Positions 41,330 through 51,555 of a DNA stretch of 64,000 nt are shown here, one piece after another. The notes under the pieces were generated by a model. The model searched no databases. It was not told where the DNA came from and was given only the letters and a program-made list of their open reading frames with translations. Every line of letters begins with the position of its first letter. The first letter of the stretch is position 1. A program made the position numbers and the translations under genes. Origin of the DNA: an uncultured Christensenella sp. (lineage in GTDB: Bacteria > Bacillota > Clostridia > Christensenellales > UBA3700); contig CAJTPC010000004.1 in assembly GCA_910578245.1 (NCBI GenBank), positions 1 to 64,000 on the forward strand, read 5' to 3'.

Positions 41330-44300
41330 ATTTAACTCCGCTCTCAAAGAGTTTCATATCGTAATTGCCTTCTACGTTCTTATAGAGATTGGCGTCTATT
41401 CTCTCTGCGTGTCCCATTTTGCCGAGTACTCTGCCGTCCGGAGAAATTATACCCTCTATTGCGTACATACTGCCGTTAGGATTGAAAGGCGAAGTCATAG
41501 TAGCGTTGCCCGTCATATCAACGTATTGCGTTGCTACTTGACCGCCCTTGATAATCTTATCAAGTTCTTCCGCGCTTGCTACGAATCTACCCTCGCCGTG
41601 GCTGACAGGCACTGCAAATACGTCGTCGACTTTTACTCCGCTTAGCCATGGCGACTTGTTGGTAGCCACGCGTACGTTGACTATAGTCGATACGTGCCTA
41701 GATATGTTGTTGAAAGTCAAAGTCGGAGCTTCGCTCTTTTGCTCTCTTATATCGCCGTAAGGCACAAGTCCGAGTTTGACTAGAGCTTGGAATCCGTTGC
41801 AGATACCCAAAGCCAAACCGTCTCTTTCGTAGAGCAGTTTCATTACCTGCTCGGCGATACGCGGATTTCTAAACGTAGTAGCTATAAACTTACCGCTACC
41901 GTCAGGCTCATCGCCACCGCTGAAACCGCCGGGGAATGCAAGTATTTGAGCTTCTTGCAATGCTTTGACAATAGCCTCGGCAGACTCCTCTATATCCTTT
42001 GAAGTTTGGTTCTTTATAATTAGTATATTGGCTTTTGCGCCTGCTCTTTCAAATGCTCTAGCAGTATCGTACTCGCAATTAGTACCCGGAAAGACAGGAA
42101 TAAATACTCTAGGCTGAACGATATTTCTCGGAGCCTTGTCTACCTTTCTTGCGCAACATATGAGGTTCTTAACTTCGCCGTTAGCAGGCGCCGTCGTCGG
42201 GAATACCTTATCGAGCGTTCTTTCAAAAGCGCATACGGCATCGTTCATTTTGAGTTCTTTTCCGCAAAGATCCGCAGTATAAGTGCCGTTGAGCGTAGCT
42301 ACTTTCTCTACGTCAAAGTCCTTCAAATCGCCTACGTCGTCGGCTAGTATCACAAAGTCGCCGAATGCCGGCGCAAACATATCCTGAGATATATCGTCCC
42401 AGTTGGTACCGAGTTTATTTCCCATACAAGCCTTGAATACGCTTGCAATAACACCGCCCTCTTCTACTACGTTGCAAGCCTTGATTTTACCGTTTGCCAT
42501 AGCTTTGTTCATAGCTTCATAGAGTTGCAAGGTCTTTGCAAAGTCGGGTATCGAATATTCATCCTTAGGTATTGCCACGTGATAAATATCCTTTGCGCCC
42601 ATATTTTCGGCAAAAGTATTAGTAACAATCTTGCTTGCCTTACCGATACCCATAGCGAAAGATATAAGCGTAGGCGGAACGTCTATATGCTCGAAAGTAC
42701 CGCTCATACTATCCTTGCCTCCTATAGCGCCGACGCCGAAACCAATCTGCGCGTACAATGCGCCAAGGAGCGCCGATAAAGGCTGTCCCCATCTATCCTT
42801 GTCTTGATTGAGCTTTTTGAAGAACTCTTGCAAAGACAGTCTTACGGTGTCGATACTAATACCGCAAGCAACTTGCTTCGACAGCGAAGTCAATATTGAA
42901 TATATAGCTCCCGTAAACGGCGACGCGCTCATAAGTTGAGGCGAACAGCCGTACGTAGATACCGTAGCCGTATCGGTATGTCCGCTGACCGGCGGTTTGC
43001 AAGCCATAGCTATAGCAGGGGTAAGTTGATACTTTCCGCCAAAAGGCATAAGCACGCTAGACGCGCCGATAGTGCCGTCAAACATCTCGCCAAGTCCCTT
43101 TGTAGAACAAACGTTGAGTCTTGAAAGTTCATTCGTAACAGCTTGAGCAAACTCCCCTTTGTCAAAGAATTTTTGCGTATCTTTATTGATACTATCCATA
43201 TAATTTGTGACTTTCTCGACTACGTGAGCGTCTTGCATTTGCTTAACGCCGTTGGTATCGAGAAAAGCTCTTTTCAAATCCACTATGCAGTTGCCGGCAT
43301 AGAACATTCTCATTCTGCCGTTGTCGGTAACCTCTGCAACGGGAGTAGCCACTAGATTTTCCGTCTTTGCATATTCTATAAACTTATCTACGTCCTTTTT
43401 GTCGAGTACAACTGCCATTCTCTCTTGCGATTCTGAGATAGCAAGTTCAGTACCGCTCAAGCCCTCGTACTTCTTTGGTACTCTGTCAAGGAAAATATCC
43501 AAGCTGTCGGCAAGTTCGCCAATAGCTACGCTGACACCGCCTGCGCCAAAGTCGTTGCACTTGACGATAAGCGTAGATACGTCCTTGTTGCGGAATAGTC
43601 TTTGTATTTTTCTCTCGGTAGGCGGATTACCCTTTTGCACTTCTGCTCCGCATACTTCTACCGATTTCTCCGTATGCGCCTTGGAAGATCCCGTAGCTCC
43701 GCCGCAACCGTCTCTGCCCGTTTCTCCGCCGAGAAGTACTATAACATCTCCCTCTACAGGTTTTCTTCTGACAACGTTCTCCTTTGGAGCGCCTGCTATT
43801 ACGTAACCCGTCTCAAGTCTTTTCGCCTTGTAATTCTCATGATACATCTCGGCTACAAGTCCCGTAGAAAGTCCGATTTGGTTGCCGTAACTGGAATACC
43901 CCGAAGCGGCAGTCTTGGTAATAACTCTCTGCGGAAGTTTGCCCTTTAACGTCAAAGATATATCTTCAGTGGGGTCGGCGCAACCGGTAACTCTCATAGC
44001 CTGATATACGTAAGTTCTTCCTGAAAGCGGATCTCTGATTGCTCCGCCAAGGCAAGTCGCCGCTCCGCCGAAAGGCTCGATTTCAGTCGGATGGTTGTGC
44101 GTTTCGTTCTTGAACATAATAAGCCACTTTTCAGGCTTGCCGTCAACGTCTACGTCAACCTCAACGGAACAAGCGTTGATTTCATCGCTTACGTCTAAAT
44201 TGTCAAGTTTACCGAGCTTTTTGAGTTTCTTGACCGCTATGGTAGCTATGTCCATAAGACAAGGATATTTATCCTCTCTCTTAGCGTTAAATTCTTGGAA

Positions 44301-45056
44301 TAATTCTCTATAAAGGTCAAGAGCTTTACCCACGTGCGGATTATTGCTGTCCACGTCGATTTTGGTAAGTTCGGTCGCAAAGGTCGTATGACGGCAATGG
44401 TCAGACCAATAGGTATCAATTACTTTGATTTCGCTCTCGGAAGGATTACGCTTCTCTCCCTTGAAATAGTCGCGTACGAAAATCAAATCCTTTTCGCTCA
44501 TAGCAAAGCCTACTCTCTTATGATAGTCGCAAATCTCTTTATCGCTCATATCTATGAATCCGTCTATTGTAGGCACCGTGAGATTTTGCGTAACTTCTTG
44601 TTGCAAGGTATCGGGAATTTGCATAGAGCCTTCTCTACTCTCAACCGGATTGATGAGGTATTTGCGTACCCTATCGAATTGAGCGTCGCTCAAGCCCTTA
44701 AAAGCGTATAATTTTGCGCACTTAATAAGAGGTCTTTGCGACATAGAGAGTAATTGAACGCATTGCATTGCGCTGTCTGCTCTTTGATCATACTGACCGG
44801 GGAGAAATTCGACAGCTAAAAGTTTGTAGCCGTCTAGTTCAGGCATCTCTTCATACAAGCTGTCGACCGGAGCTTCGCTGAATATAGTCGTCTTGGCGCT
44901 CTCATAAACTGCATTGTCAAGATTCTCTATATCGTATCTAATAAACTCTCTCACGTCCTCAACTGCAATGCCAAGCACGTTCTGAATATCGGCAGAAGTC
45001 TTTTTTGCCGATACGTTGTACCCGTCTTTTTTCTCTACGAAAATTCTCTTTACCAT
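41319..45056 (-). CDS. purL: Phosphoribosylformylglycinamidine synthase, single-chain PurL
   Basis: A 1245-residue PurL that joins the ATP-dependent synthetase and glutaminase domains in one chain, unlike the PurS-PurQ-PurL complex of many Firmicutes. Visible blocks are SDHCRHTTF, FKNETHNHPTEIEPFGGAAT, GGKDSMSGTF and the class-I glutaminase end with FPGTNCEYDTARAF, LGICNGFQ (nucleophile Cys) and HGEGRF. It makes formylglycinamidine ribonucleotide, step four of purine synthesis. It is the last gene of the cluster; a 229-base gap with repeat copy B separates it from purD. A good AAAGGAC site precedes the ATG. Confidence 0.96.
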   Translation of the reverse strand: MVKRIFVEKKDGYNVSAKKTSADIQNVLGIAVEDVREFIRYDIENLDNAVYESAKTTIFSEAPVDSLYEEMPELDGYKLLAVEFLPGQYDQRADSAMQCVQLLSMSQRPLIKCAKLYAFKGLSDAQFDRVRKYLINPVESREGSMQIPDTLQQEVTQNLTVPTIDGFIDMSDKEICDYHKRVGFAMSEKDLIFVRDYFKGEKRNPSESEIKVIDTYWSDHCRHTTFATELTKIDVDSNNPHVGKALDLYRELFQEFNAKREDKYPCLMDIATIAVKKLKKLGKLDNLDVSDEINACSVEVDVDVDGKPEKWLIMFKNETHNHPTEIEPFGGAATCLGGAIRDPLSGRTYVYQAMRVTGCADPTEDISLTLKGKLPQRVITKTAASGYSSYGNQIGLSTGLVAEMYHENYKAKRLETGYVIAGAPKENVVRRKPVEGDVIVLLGGETGRDGCGGATGSSKAHTEKSVEVCGAEVQKGNPPTERKIQRLFRNKDVSTLIVKCNDFGAGGVSVAIGELADSLDIFLDRVPKKYEGLSGTELAISESQERMAVVLDKKDVDKFIEYAKTENLVATPVAEVTDNGRMRMFYAGNCIVDLKRAFLDTNGVKQMQDAHVVEKVTNYMDSINKDTQKFFDKGEFAQAVTNELSRLNVCSTKGLGEMFDGTIGASSVLMPFGGKYQLTPAIAMACKPPVSGHTDTATVSTYGCSPQLMSASPFTGAIYSILTSLSKQVACGISIDTVRLSLQEFFKKLNQDKDRWGQPLSALLGALYAQIGFGVGAIGGKDSMSGTFEHIDVPPTLISFAMGIGKASKIVTNTFAENMGAKDIYHVAIPKDEYSIPDFAKTLQLYEAMNKAMANGKIKACNVVEEGGVIASVFKACMGNKLGTNWDDISQDMFAPAFGDFVILADDVGDLKDFDVEKVATLNGTYTADLCGKELKMNDAVCAFERTLDKVFPTTAPANGEVKNLICCARKVDKAPRNIVQPRVFIPVFPGTNCEYDTARAFERAGAKANILIIKNQTSKDIEESAEAIVKALQEAQILAFPGGFSGGDEPDGSGKFIATTFRNPRIAEQVMKLLYERDGLALGICNGFQALVKLGLVPYGDIREQKSEAPTLTFNNISRHVSTIVNVRVATNKSPWLSGVKVDDVFAVPVSHGEGRFVASAEELDKIIKGGQVATQYVDMTGNATMTSPFNPNGSMYAIEGIISPDGRVLGKMGHAERIDANLYKNVEGNYDMKLFESGVKYFK

Positions 45057-45111
45057 TTCTTTGTCCTTTTTATAATTATTATCAATGTATTTGGTATTTT
45101 TTATATTGTTA

Positions 45112-45285
45112 AGATTTCTCCATTTCGCTACGCTTTAGTCGAAATGACATTTAGTCCGCTTAAAAACGGTTGCTCTCGACTGTGGAGATTAGTTGTATTT
45201 TTGCCCGTGCGTACTTTCCGTACGTGACCCCGAGGACGTCCTAGCCGTTAGGGTAAAAAGACGACTGATATACGCAGTCGGTAGC
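45112..45285. repeat. Dispersed intergenic repeat, copy B
   Basis: About 175 bases with the same head (AGATTTCTCCATTTCGCTAC), middle (GAGATTAGT, CCGTGCG, GTTAGGG) and end (CTGATATACGCAGTCGGTAG) as copy A. It ends at the purD stop codon region, splitting purD from purL. Confidence 0.8.
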
Positions 45286-46542
45286 TTATTTTTTAATGCC
45301 TATGTCAGTGCGGTAGAATGCGCCGTCAAAATGAATATTACTTACCGCCTCGTACGCCTTTGCTCTTGCTTCGTGAATATCCTTGCCCTTAGCCGTTACG
45401 CCAAGAACTCTGCCTCCGCTCGTCACAAGTTTGCCGTCCTTGATAGCCGTGCCTGCGTGGAATATCAAAATATCCTCTGCAATATCTCCAATAGTGATTT
45501 CTTTGCCCTTTTGATAACTCTCCGGATAGCCTCCGCTTGCCATAACTACGCATACGCAAGCATCGTCCGTCCACTCGATATTTATTTTATCTAGCGTACC
45601 GTCTACGACAGCGTTGAATATATCGCACAAATCCGTCTTAAGTCTTGGCAATACAACTTGAGTTTCCGGATCTCCAAAACGCGCGTTGTACTCCACTACC
45701 TTTGCGCCGTCGTCCGTAAGCATAAGTCCAAAGTAAAGCACTCCCTTAAAAGTCCTGCCCTCTTTGTTCAATGCGTCTACGGTAGGTAAGATTATTTTAT
45801 TCATTACTTCTTCTTCGACTTCTTTGGTGTAGATAGCCGAGGGAGAGAATGTACCCATACCGCCGGTATTAAGACCTTGGTCGTTGTCGTAGGCTCTCTT
45901 GTGATCTCTAGCGTTGACCATTGGAATTATCGTCTTGCCGTCGCAGAAAGAAAGTATAGACACTTCCTGTCCTACCATAAACTCTTCAACGATAACTCTC
46001 TTGCCTGCATCCTTGAACTTGCTGTCTATCATCATTTCCTTGACAGCTTTAAGCCCCTCTTCTTTGGTATTACAAATTATTACGCCTTTGCCAAGCGCAA
46101 GTCCGTCGGCTTTGACAACAAGCGGATACTTAGCGCCTGAGATATACTCAACGGCTTTGTCATAACTGTCAAACTCCTCATAATTTGCCGTAGGAATACC
46201 GTACTTTTTCATTAAATACTTAGAGAAAGCCTTGCTGGCTTCGATTATTGCGGAGTTGGCTCTCGGTCCAAAAGCCCTATGCCCCTTTTCTTCAAGTCTA
46301 TCTACAAGACCGCTGGCGAGCGGGTCGTCGGGAGCGACTACCGTCAATTCTATATCTTTGTGGCTGTCAACAAAGTCGATAATTGCGTCGAAGTCCATTA
46401 CCGAAATAGGTACGCACTCGGCAATTTTACTTATACCTCCGTTACCCGGCAAACAATAGATCTTGTCCACCTTTGGACTCTTTGCAAGCGACCAACATAT
46501 TGTGTGTTCTCTGCCGCCGCTTCCAATTACTAATACGTTCAT
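45286..46542 (-). CDS. purD: Phosphoribosylamine-glycine ligase
   Basis: A 418-residue ATP-grasp enzyme that makes glycinamide ribonucleotide. It starts MNVLVIGSGGREHTICWSLA, has the ATP-grasp KYPLVVKADGLALGKGV block, and the signature GVLYFGLMLTDDGAKVVEYN followed by ARFGDPETQ. It follows purH after 76 bases that contain repeat copy C. An AAGGAG site precedes the ATG. Length is normal. Confidence 0.96.
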   Translation of the reverse strand: MNVLVIGSGGREHTICWSLAKSPKVDKIYCLPGNGGISKIAECVPISVMDFDAIIDFVDSHKDIELTVVAPDDPLASGLVDRLEEKGHRAFGPRANSAIIEASKAFSKYLMKKYGIPTANYEEFDSYDKAVEYISGAKYPLVVKADGLALGKGVIICNTKEEGLKAVKEMMIDSKFKDAGKRVIVEEFMVGQEVSILSFCDGKTIIPMVNARDHKRAYDNDQGLNTGGMGTFSPSAIYTKEVEEEVMNKIILPTVDALNKEGRTFKGVLYFGLMLTDDGAKVVEYNARFGDPETQVVLPRLKTDLCDIFNAVVDGTLDKINIEWTDDACVCVVMASGGYPESYQKGKEITIGDIAEDILIFHAGTAIKDGKLVTSGGRVLGVTAKGKDIHEARAKAYEAVSNIHFDGAFYRTDIGIKK

Positions 46543-46568
46543 ATATGCTCCTTGGTTGTATAGATAAA

Positions 46569-46617
46569 TATTTCTCCGCTACGTTTAAGCGGAAGGCGCG
46601 CCGATGTACGCGCAAGC
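46569..46617. repeat. Dispersed intergenic repeat, shortened copy C
   Basis: A short element that joins the head (ATTTCTCCGCTACG) directly to the tail (GCGGAAGGCGCGCCGATGTA) seen in copy A, lacking the middle. It ends at the purH stop codon, as A and B end at other stops. Confidence 0.65.
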
Positions 46618-48156
46618 TCAGTGTTTGAAGTGTCTATCGCCGGAAAATACCATCGCAATGCCGTACTTATCGCAAGCGTCGATTGAAAGTTGGTCCTTGA
46701 TGCTTCCGCCGGGTTGCATTATTGCAACTATGCCGCCTTCGTGCGCCGCTTCAACGCAATCGTCAAACGGGAAAAACGCGTCTGACGCAAGCACTGCTCC
46801 GCGAGTGTCGGTCAAAGAGTGTTCGATTGCCTGTTTAGTTGCTCTAATTCTATTGACCTGTCCTCCGCCTATACCCAAAATTGTCTTATCTTTAGCTATT
46901 ACTATAGCGTTGGACTTGGTATGCTTTACTACCGTCATAGCAAAAATCATATCTTCAATTTGAGCGTCTGTAGGTTGAGCCTTGGTCACTACTTTACACT
47001 TAGCCTTGTCTACGACCATTCTGTCAAACTCTTGTACCAAAAGACCGCCTACGACTTTTTTCATATCGTAGCAATTTGTAGGAACCGCTTTTGTAATATT
47101 CGGCAACTTCAAAAGTCTGATATTTTGTTTTTGTTTGAGTATAGCCAGCGCTTCGTCGGTGAAGTCGGGCGCAACTACTATCTCAATAAAAATCTTGTGA
47201 ATTTGCTCCGCCGTGTCCTTGTCGATAGTACGGTTGGAAGCAACGATACCTCCGAAAATCGAAGTGGGATCGGCGGCATTGGCCTTAAAGAAAGCCTCGC
47301 TTATCGTCTTGGCTGTCGCTACTCCGCAAGGATTAGCGTGCTTTACTGCAACAATCGTAGGCTCGGAAAACTCTCTAAGCAAATCCAAAGCTCCGTTGGT
47401 ATCGTTGATATTGTTGTAAGAAAGTTCTTTGCCGTGCAACTGCTGAGCTACAGCAAGCGAACACTCCACGTCAAACGCTTCTTTATAGAATACTGCATTT
47501 TGGTGCGGATTTTCGCCGTATCTCATATCCTGAGCCTTGTCGAAAGCCATAGTAAATTGCTCTGGGAATTCAATACCGAGTTTTTGACGGAGATAGTTGG
47601 CAATCAAAGTATCGTAATATGAGGTATGCTGATATACCTTGTACATAAGATAGAATTTGGTTTCTTTGGTTATTCCGCCTCTCTTAAGTTCTTCAAGTAC
47701 CTTAGCGTAGTCGGCAGGATCTACCATAACCGCAACGTCTTGATAATTCTTTGCCGCGCTTCTAAGCATAGTCGGTCCGCCGATGTCGATATTTTCAATA
47801 GCCGTCTGCAAATCGATATTCGGCTTCTTTACCGTTTCTTTGAAAGGATAGAGATTGACAACGACGATATCAATAGGATCAATGTTCATGCTTGCAAGAA
47901 AGTCCATATGCTCCTTGTTGTCCCTCATCGCCAAAAGTCCTGCGTGTACCTTTGGATGCAAGGTCTTTACTCTGCCGTCAAGACACTCGGGAAAGCCCGT
48001 AACGGAAGAAATATCAACCGCCTTTATACCTGCCGTATTGAGTACTTTCAACGTACCGCCGGTAGAGATAATCTCATAACCGAACTCAATCAAACTCTTT
48101 GCCAATTCTACGATACCCGTTTTGTCGGATACGCTAATAAGCGCTTTCTTTGCCAT
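46618..48156 (-). CDS. purH: AICAR transformylase / IMP cyclohydrolase
   Basis: A 512-residue bifunctional enzyme for the last two steps of IMP synthesis. The N-terminal MGS-like cyclohydrolase domain (about 1-190) has [15 protein letters not shown] and [16 protein letters not shown]. The transformylase domain that follows carries [20 protein letters not shown] and the C-terminal [20 protein letters not shown] site precedes the ATG. It sits between purN and purD in the purine cluster. Confidence 0.96.
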   Translation of the reverse strand: MAKKALISVSDKTGIVELAKSLIEFGYEIISTGGTLKVLNTAGIKAVDISSVTGFPECLDGRVKTLHPKVHAGLLAMRDNKEHMDFLASMNIDPIDIVVVNLYPFKETVKKPNIDLQTAIENIDIGGPTMLRSAAKNYQDVAVMVDPADYAKVLEELKRGGITKETKFYLMYKVYQHTSYYDTLIANYLRQKLGIEFPEQFTMAFDKAQDMRYGENPHQNAVFYKEAFDVECSLAVAQQLHGKELSYNNINDTNGALDLLREFSEPTIVAVKHANPCGVATAKTISEAFFKANAADPTSIFGGIVASNRTIDKDTAEQIHKIFIEIVVAPDFTDEALAILKQKQNIRLLKLPNITKAVPTNCYDMKKVVGGLLVQEFDRMVVDKAKCKVVTKAQPTDAQIEDMIFAMTVVKHTKSNAIVIAKDKTILGIGGGQVNRIRATKQAIEHSLTDTRGAVLASDAFFPFDDCVEAAHEGGIVAIMQPGGSIKDQLSIDACDKYGIAMVFSGDRHFKH

Positions 48157-48266
48157 AACAAACTCCTCTATATATTAAAAATTATTTATCTTATTAATAT
48201 TTAGACATTTAATTACGTAATTATCGGCGTAATAAATGCCACGACTTAAATAGACGGCAGACGCGT

Positions 48267-48851
48267 CTAATTTGCTTTGCATAACTTTGCGACTACGCTG
48301 GGTAGCAACGTATGTTCTACCTCTAATATTCTCGCCTGCAAACTTTCCGGCGTATCACCTTCAATAACAGGCACCTGCTCTTGGGCAATGATAGCGCCGG
48401 TATCTGCGCCGTAGTCAACGTAGTGCACCGTGCAACCGCTTACCTTGTCACCGCTTTCGATAACGCTCCTATGTACGTTAAGACCGTACATACCCTTTCC
48501 GCAATGCTTAGGTATCAACGACGGATGGATATTGATAATTCTCCCCTCGTATTCGTCTACCAATACGGGAGTGACGATTGCAAGGTATCCCGCCAATACG
48601 ATAAGGTCGATATCGTATCCATTAAGATATTCTAATATTGCCTTATCTCTCGACTTGTTGTCGCCGTAGTCCTTTGCCTTGAAAGTTTTGCAGTCAATGC
48701 CGTGCTTTTTGGCGCGCTCGATTGCAAATATTCCATCTTTATTGGTAACTACCGCCACTACCTTTCCGTCAATCAATCCGCTCAAAGTTCCGTCGATTAC
48801 CGATTGCATATCGCTACCGCTACCCGATGCAAATACAGCTATATTTTTCAT
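48267..48851 (-). CDS. purN: Phosphoribosylglycinamide formyltransferase
   Basis: A 194-residue formyltetrahydrofolate-dependent enzyme. It starts NIAVFASGSGSDMQSVIDGT, has LAGYLAIVTPVLVDEYEGRI and the folate/catalytic INIHPSLIPKHCG, then SGCTVHYVDYGADTGAIIAQ. It formylates glycinamide ribonucleotide, step three of the pathway. It lies between purM and purH. Length and motif order are standard. Confidence 0.95.
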   Translation of the reverse strand: MKNIAVFASGSGSDMQSVIDGTLSGLIDGKVVAVVTNKDGIFAIERAKKHGIDCKTFKAKDYGDNKSRDKAILEYLNGYDIDLIVLAGYLAIVTPVLVDEYEGRIINIHPSLIPKHCGKGMYGLNVHRSVIESGDKVSGCTVHYVDYGADTGAIIAQEQVPVIEGDTPESLQARILEVEHTLLPSVVAKLCKAN

Positions 48852-48909
48852 AAATCCCTTTAATTATGCGAAAATGAGATATGCCCTGCAAAATTGCAAG
48901 GCACACCTA

Positions 48910-49929
48910 TTATAATTCTACCTGACCGCTCTTATCCGTAACTTCGCCGATTACGTAAGCATCTTCGCCTAAAGCCTTTAGTTCTTCAACTACCGACTTA
49001 GCAATAGACTTGTCCACGGCAAGCACCATACCTATACCCATATTAAAGGTATTGCACATCTTTCTGTCGTCAATGCCTGCGATTTCTTGCAAAGCCTTGA
49101 AAATTCTCGGCAACGGATAACTTGATCTATCAATCTTGACGCCCATACCGCTTGGAATAATTCTCGGAACGTTCTCAATAAAACCGCCTCCGGTGATATG
49201 CGCAATGCCCTTGATTTCGAACTTCTCTATCAAAGATAAAATCGTCTTTACGTATATCTTTGTAGGAGTAAGCACTAACTCAGCGGGAGTACAACCAAGC
49301 GTCGCGTTGAACTTATTGAGGCTCTCTTTGTCTTCTCCGAAGAGTTTGCGCACCAAAGAATAACCGTTGGAGTGAATACCGCTTGAAACAATACCTACCA
49401 AAGCGTCGCCGACTTTGATTGTCTTTCCGTTGATAATCTTATTTTTCTTGACGATACCCACTGAAAAACCGGCAATATCATACTCGTCTTGAGCATAGAA
49501 TCCCGGCATTTCCGCAGTTTCTCCGCCTATCAATGCGCAACCCGCTTGACGGCAGCCTTCACTAACGCCCTTGACTATCTCGGCTACCTTTTCAGGCACG
49601 AGTTTAGACAATGCTATGTAGTCCAAAAACAAAAGCGGTTTAGCTCCTTGACATACTATATCATTTACGCACATAGCCACCGCGTCGATGCCTATCGTGT
49701 CGTGCTTGTCCAATACGAATGCGTATTTAAGTTTTGTTCCCACGCCGTCCGTACCTGCAACCAAGCAGTCGCTATCCTCTTTATCGCCCAAAGCGTAAAA
49801 ACCGCCGAAACTTCCCAAATCGCCAAGCACGCTCTCATTGTATGTCGTCTTAACGTATTCTTTCATCAACTTGACGGCTTTGTAGCCTGCCTCTACGTCC
49901 ACACCTGCGGACTTATAATCTATTGCCAT
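48910..49929 (-). CDS. purM: Phosphoribosylformylglycinamidine cyclo-ligase
   Basis: A 339-residue AIR synthetase that makes the imidazole ring. It shows [48 protein letters not shown] and [17 protein letters not shown], in the usual order for the PurM/SelD fold. An AAAGGAG site precedes the ATG. It follows purC by 11 bases, so the two are coupled. Confidence 0.96.
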   Translation of the reverse strand: MAIDYKSAGVDVEAGYKAVKLMKEYVKTTYNESVLGDLGSFGGFYALGDKEDSDCLVAGTDGVGTKLKYAFVLDKHDTIGIDAVAMCVNDIVCQGAKPLLFLDYIALSKLVPEKVAEIVKGVSEGCRQAGCALIGGETAEMPGFYAQDEYDIAGFSVGIVKKNKIINGKTIKVGDALVGIVSSGIHSNGYSLVRKLFGEDKESLNKFNATLGCTPAELVLTPTKIYVKTILSLIEKFEIKGIAHITGGGFIENVPRIIPSGMGVKIDRSSYPLPRIFKALQEIAGIDDRKMCNTFNMGIGMVLAVDKSIAKSVVEELKALGEDAYVIGEVTDKSGQVEL

Positions 49930-49940
49930 ATATTACTCCT

Positions 49941-50651
49941 TTACTTAGAAAGTCCCATTCTCTTCATCATTTCTCTGTAGCCCTTGTCTACGTCGTCCAT
50001 ATCTCTTCTAAATCTATCTTTGTCGAGTTTCTCGCCTGTCTTAGCGTCCCAGAAACGACAAGTATCCGGAGATATTTCATCGGCAAGAATAATTTCGCCC
50101 TTAAATCTGCCGAATTCCAACTTGAAGTCGATAAGTTCTACTCCTATTTCTTTGAAATACGCTTTCATAAAGTCGTTGACCTTGAATGCAAGCTCTTTAA
50201 TTTTCTCGATTTCTTCCTTAGTAGCAAGTTTAAGAGCCAAAGCATGATAATCGTTGATAAGCGGATCGCCCAAGTCATCGTTCTTGTAACTAAACTCGAT
50301 AATAGTAGTCGCGAGTTCCGTGCCTTCGGCTACGCCGTATCTTTTGGAAAAAGATCCTGCCGCTCTGTTGCGGATAATAACCTCAAGCGGTACGATTTCC
50401 ACTTTCTTTACAAAAGTCTCTCTCTCATTGATTTCTTCTACATAGTGAGTAGGAATGCCTTTTGCTTCCAAAAGTCTGAACATATGATTGCTACATACGT
50501 TGTTGACAACGCCCTTGCCGAGTATCGTACCCTTCTTAAGTCCGTTGAACGCCGTAGCGTCGTCTTTGTAAGATACCATTACGATATCTGGGTCCGTCGT
50601 AGCGTACACTCTCTTTGCTTTGCCTTCATAAAGTTGAACGGTCTTTTCCAT
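49941..50651 (-). CDS. purC: SAICAR synthetase
   Basis: A 236-residue enzyme that joins aspartate to CAIR. It begins [20 protein letters not shown] and carries [20 protein letters not shown] and [20 protein letters not shown], matching the PurC signatures. An AAGGAG site lies within the end of purE. It is followed by purM after 11 bases. Confidence 0.96.
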   Translation of the reverse strand: MEKTVQLYEGKAKRVYATTDPDIVMVSYKDDATAFNGLKKGTILGKGVVNNVCSNHMFRLLEAKGIPTHYVEEINERETFVKKVEIVPLEVIIRNRAAGSFSKRYGVAEGTELATTIIEFSYKNDDLGDPLINDYHALALKLATKEEIEKIKELAFKVNDFMKAYFKEIGVELIDFKLEFGRFKGEIILADEISPDTCRFWDAKTGEKLDKDRFRRDMDDVDKGYREMMKRMGLSK

Positions 50652-50653
50652 AA

Positions 50654-51145
50654 TTAGTTTAACTCCTTTTGCAATTTTTCGTCTTCATTTTTAATTTTTT
50701 CTGCCATACTAATTTTATAGTCTTGCATTTTTTTCATAAGGTTCGGATATTTGACGGAAAGAATTTGTATAGCAAGCAAACCTGCGTTAAGTCCGCCGTT
50801 GATAGCTACGCAAGCCACGGGTATACCCGACGGCATTTGTACCATTGACAAAAGAGAATCAAGTCCGTCCATAGTCGAACTCTTGACAGGAAGTCCGATA
50901 ACGGGGATAGGCGTATACGCGGCTATTACTCCGCCAAGATGAGCGGCTTTTCCCGCCGCGCAAATAATAACTTCGATATTATTATCGACAGCATTCTTTG
51001 CAAAGTCGTGCGCCATATCGGGCGTACGGTGGGCGGATATTACTCTTACTTCCGCTTCTACGTCAAACTTTTTGAGAATTTCAATAGTCGGTTTTACTAC
51101 GTCAAGGTCGCTTACGCTACCCATTACAATGGCTACTTTCGGCAT
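50654..51145 (-). CDS. purE: N5-CAIR mutase, PurE
   Basis: A 163-residue class I PurE beginning [20 protein letters not shown], with [16 protein letters not shown] (the conserved His in SAHRTP), [20 protein letters not shown] and VIGLPVKS. It interconverts N5-CAIR and CAIR. The usual partner purK is absent from the window. It opens the purE-C-M-N-H-D-L cluster, with a strong AAGGAG site. The C-terminal coiled tail is slightly longer than in most. Confidence 0.95.
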   Translation of the reverse strand: MPKVAIVMGSVSDLDVVKPTIEILKKFDVEAEVRVISAHRTPDMAHDFAKNAVDNNIEVIICAAGKAAHLGGVIAAYTPIPVIGLPVKSSTMDGLDSLLSMVQMPSGIPVACVAINGGLNAGLLAIQILSVKYPNLMKKMQDYKISMAEKIKNEDEKLQKELN

Positions 51146-51197
51146 ATACTGTCACTCCTTAAAATCTTAATAAAATAAATATAAAATTACACAAATA

Positions 51198-51226
51198 TCT
51201 TAACATATTCCAATAAAAAATTGCAA
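51198..51226 (-). promoter_or_regulatory. Candidate purine-cluster promoter
   Basis: TTGCAA, 17 bases, TTAAGA on the minus strand, with a TG before it that could act as an extended -10 for the overlapping TAAGAT. Transcription would start near 51190. A second possibility, TTGACC with TATATC 17 bases on, lies further upstream. No purine riboswitch or PurR-type box was recognised. Confidence 0.4.
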
Positions 51227-51364
51227 GGATTTTGTCGATATAATTCTTTGCATTTTTTCGGTCAAATTTACTAAATATAGACTAAACGGTTAATTGCCCT
51301 CAAATTGCCCTTTCAACATTTCCTCCAAGCGCTTTTTCCGCATATATCTGCATATTTTTGCCAC

Positions 51365-51405
51365 TTATCCACATACTTATCCACATCAAAGTTGAGTTAT
51401 CCACA
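51365..51405 (+). promoter_or_regulatory. Cluster of three perfect DnaA boxes
   Basis: TTATCCACA occurs exactly at 51365-51373, 51377-51385 and 51397-51405, all in the same orientation, with a one-mismatch copy (TTATCCATA) on the minus strand at 51479-51487. The cluster lies in the 410-base purE-icd gap, which otherwise holds only the candidate pur promoter, an AT-rich stretch and a terminator. DnaA binding is the obvious reading; gene directions argue against this being the main origin. Confidence 0.8.
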
Positions 51406-51495
51406 CTTGTAAAATCAAAAAAATATGGCGCTAGGGTCGATTTTATATTATTATTTTTCGTTTTAAGCGCCAAAAAATTATGGATAAAATAGTAC

Positions 51496-51524
51496 AAAAC
51501 GGCGTGATTTTATCGCGCCGTTTT
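51496..51524. terminator. Terminator downstream of icd
   Basis: AAAACGGCG and CGCCGTTTT form a 9-bp perfect stem around an 11-base loop, 30 bases past the icd stop, with A/T tails on both strands. Confidence 0.8.
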
Positions 51525-51555
51525 GCATATCAATATTTATAAAGAATATATTTTC

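Noticed and set aside
51300..51497. A 65-residue ORF over the DnaA boxes
   Set aside because: No ribosome-binding site, no recognisable product and overlap with repeated regulatory sequence; likely chance.
51146..51555. A replication origin at the DnaA-box cluster
   Set aside because: No dnaA, dnaN or rpmH is near, and genes on both sides run in the same direction, so the gene-strand switch expected at oriC is missing.
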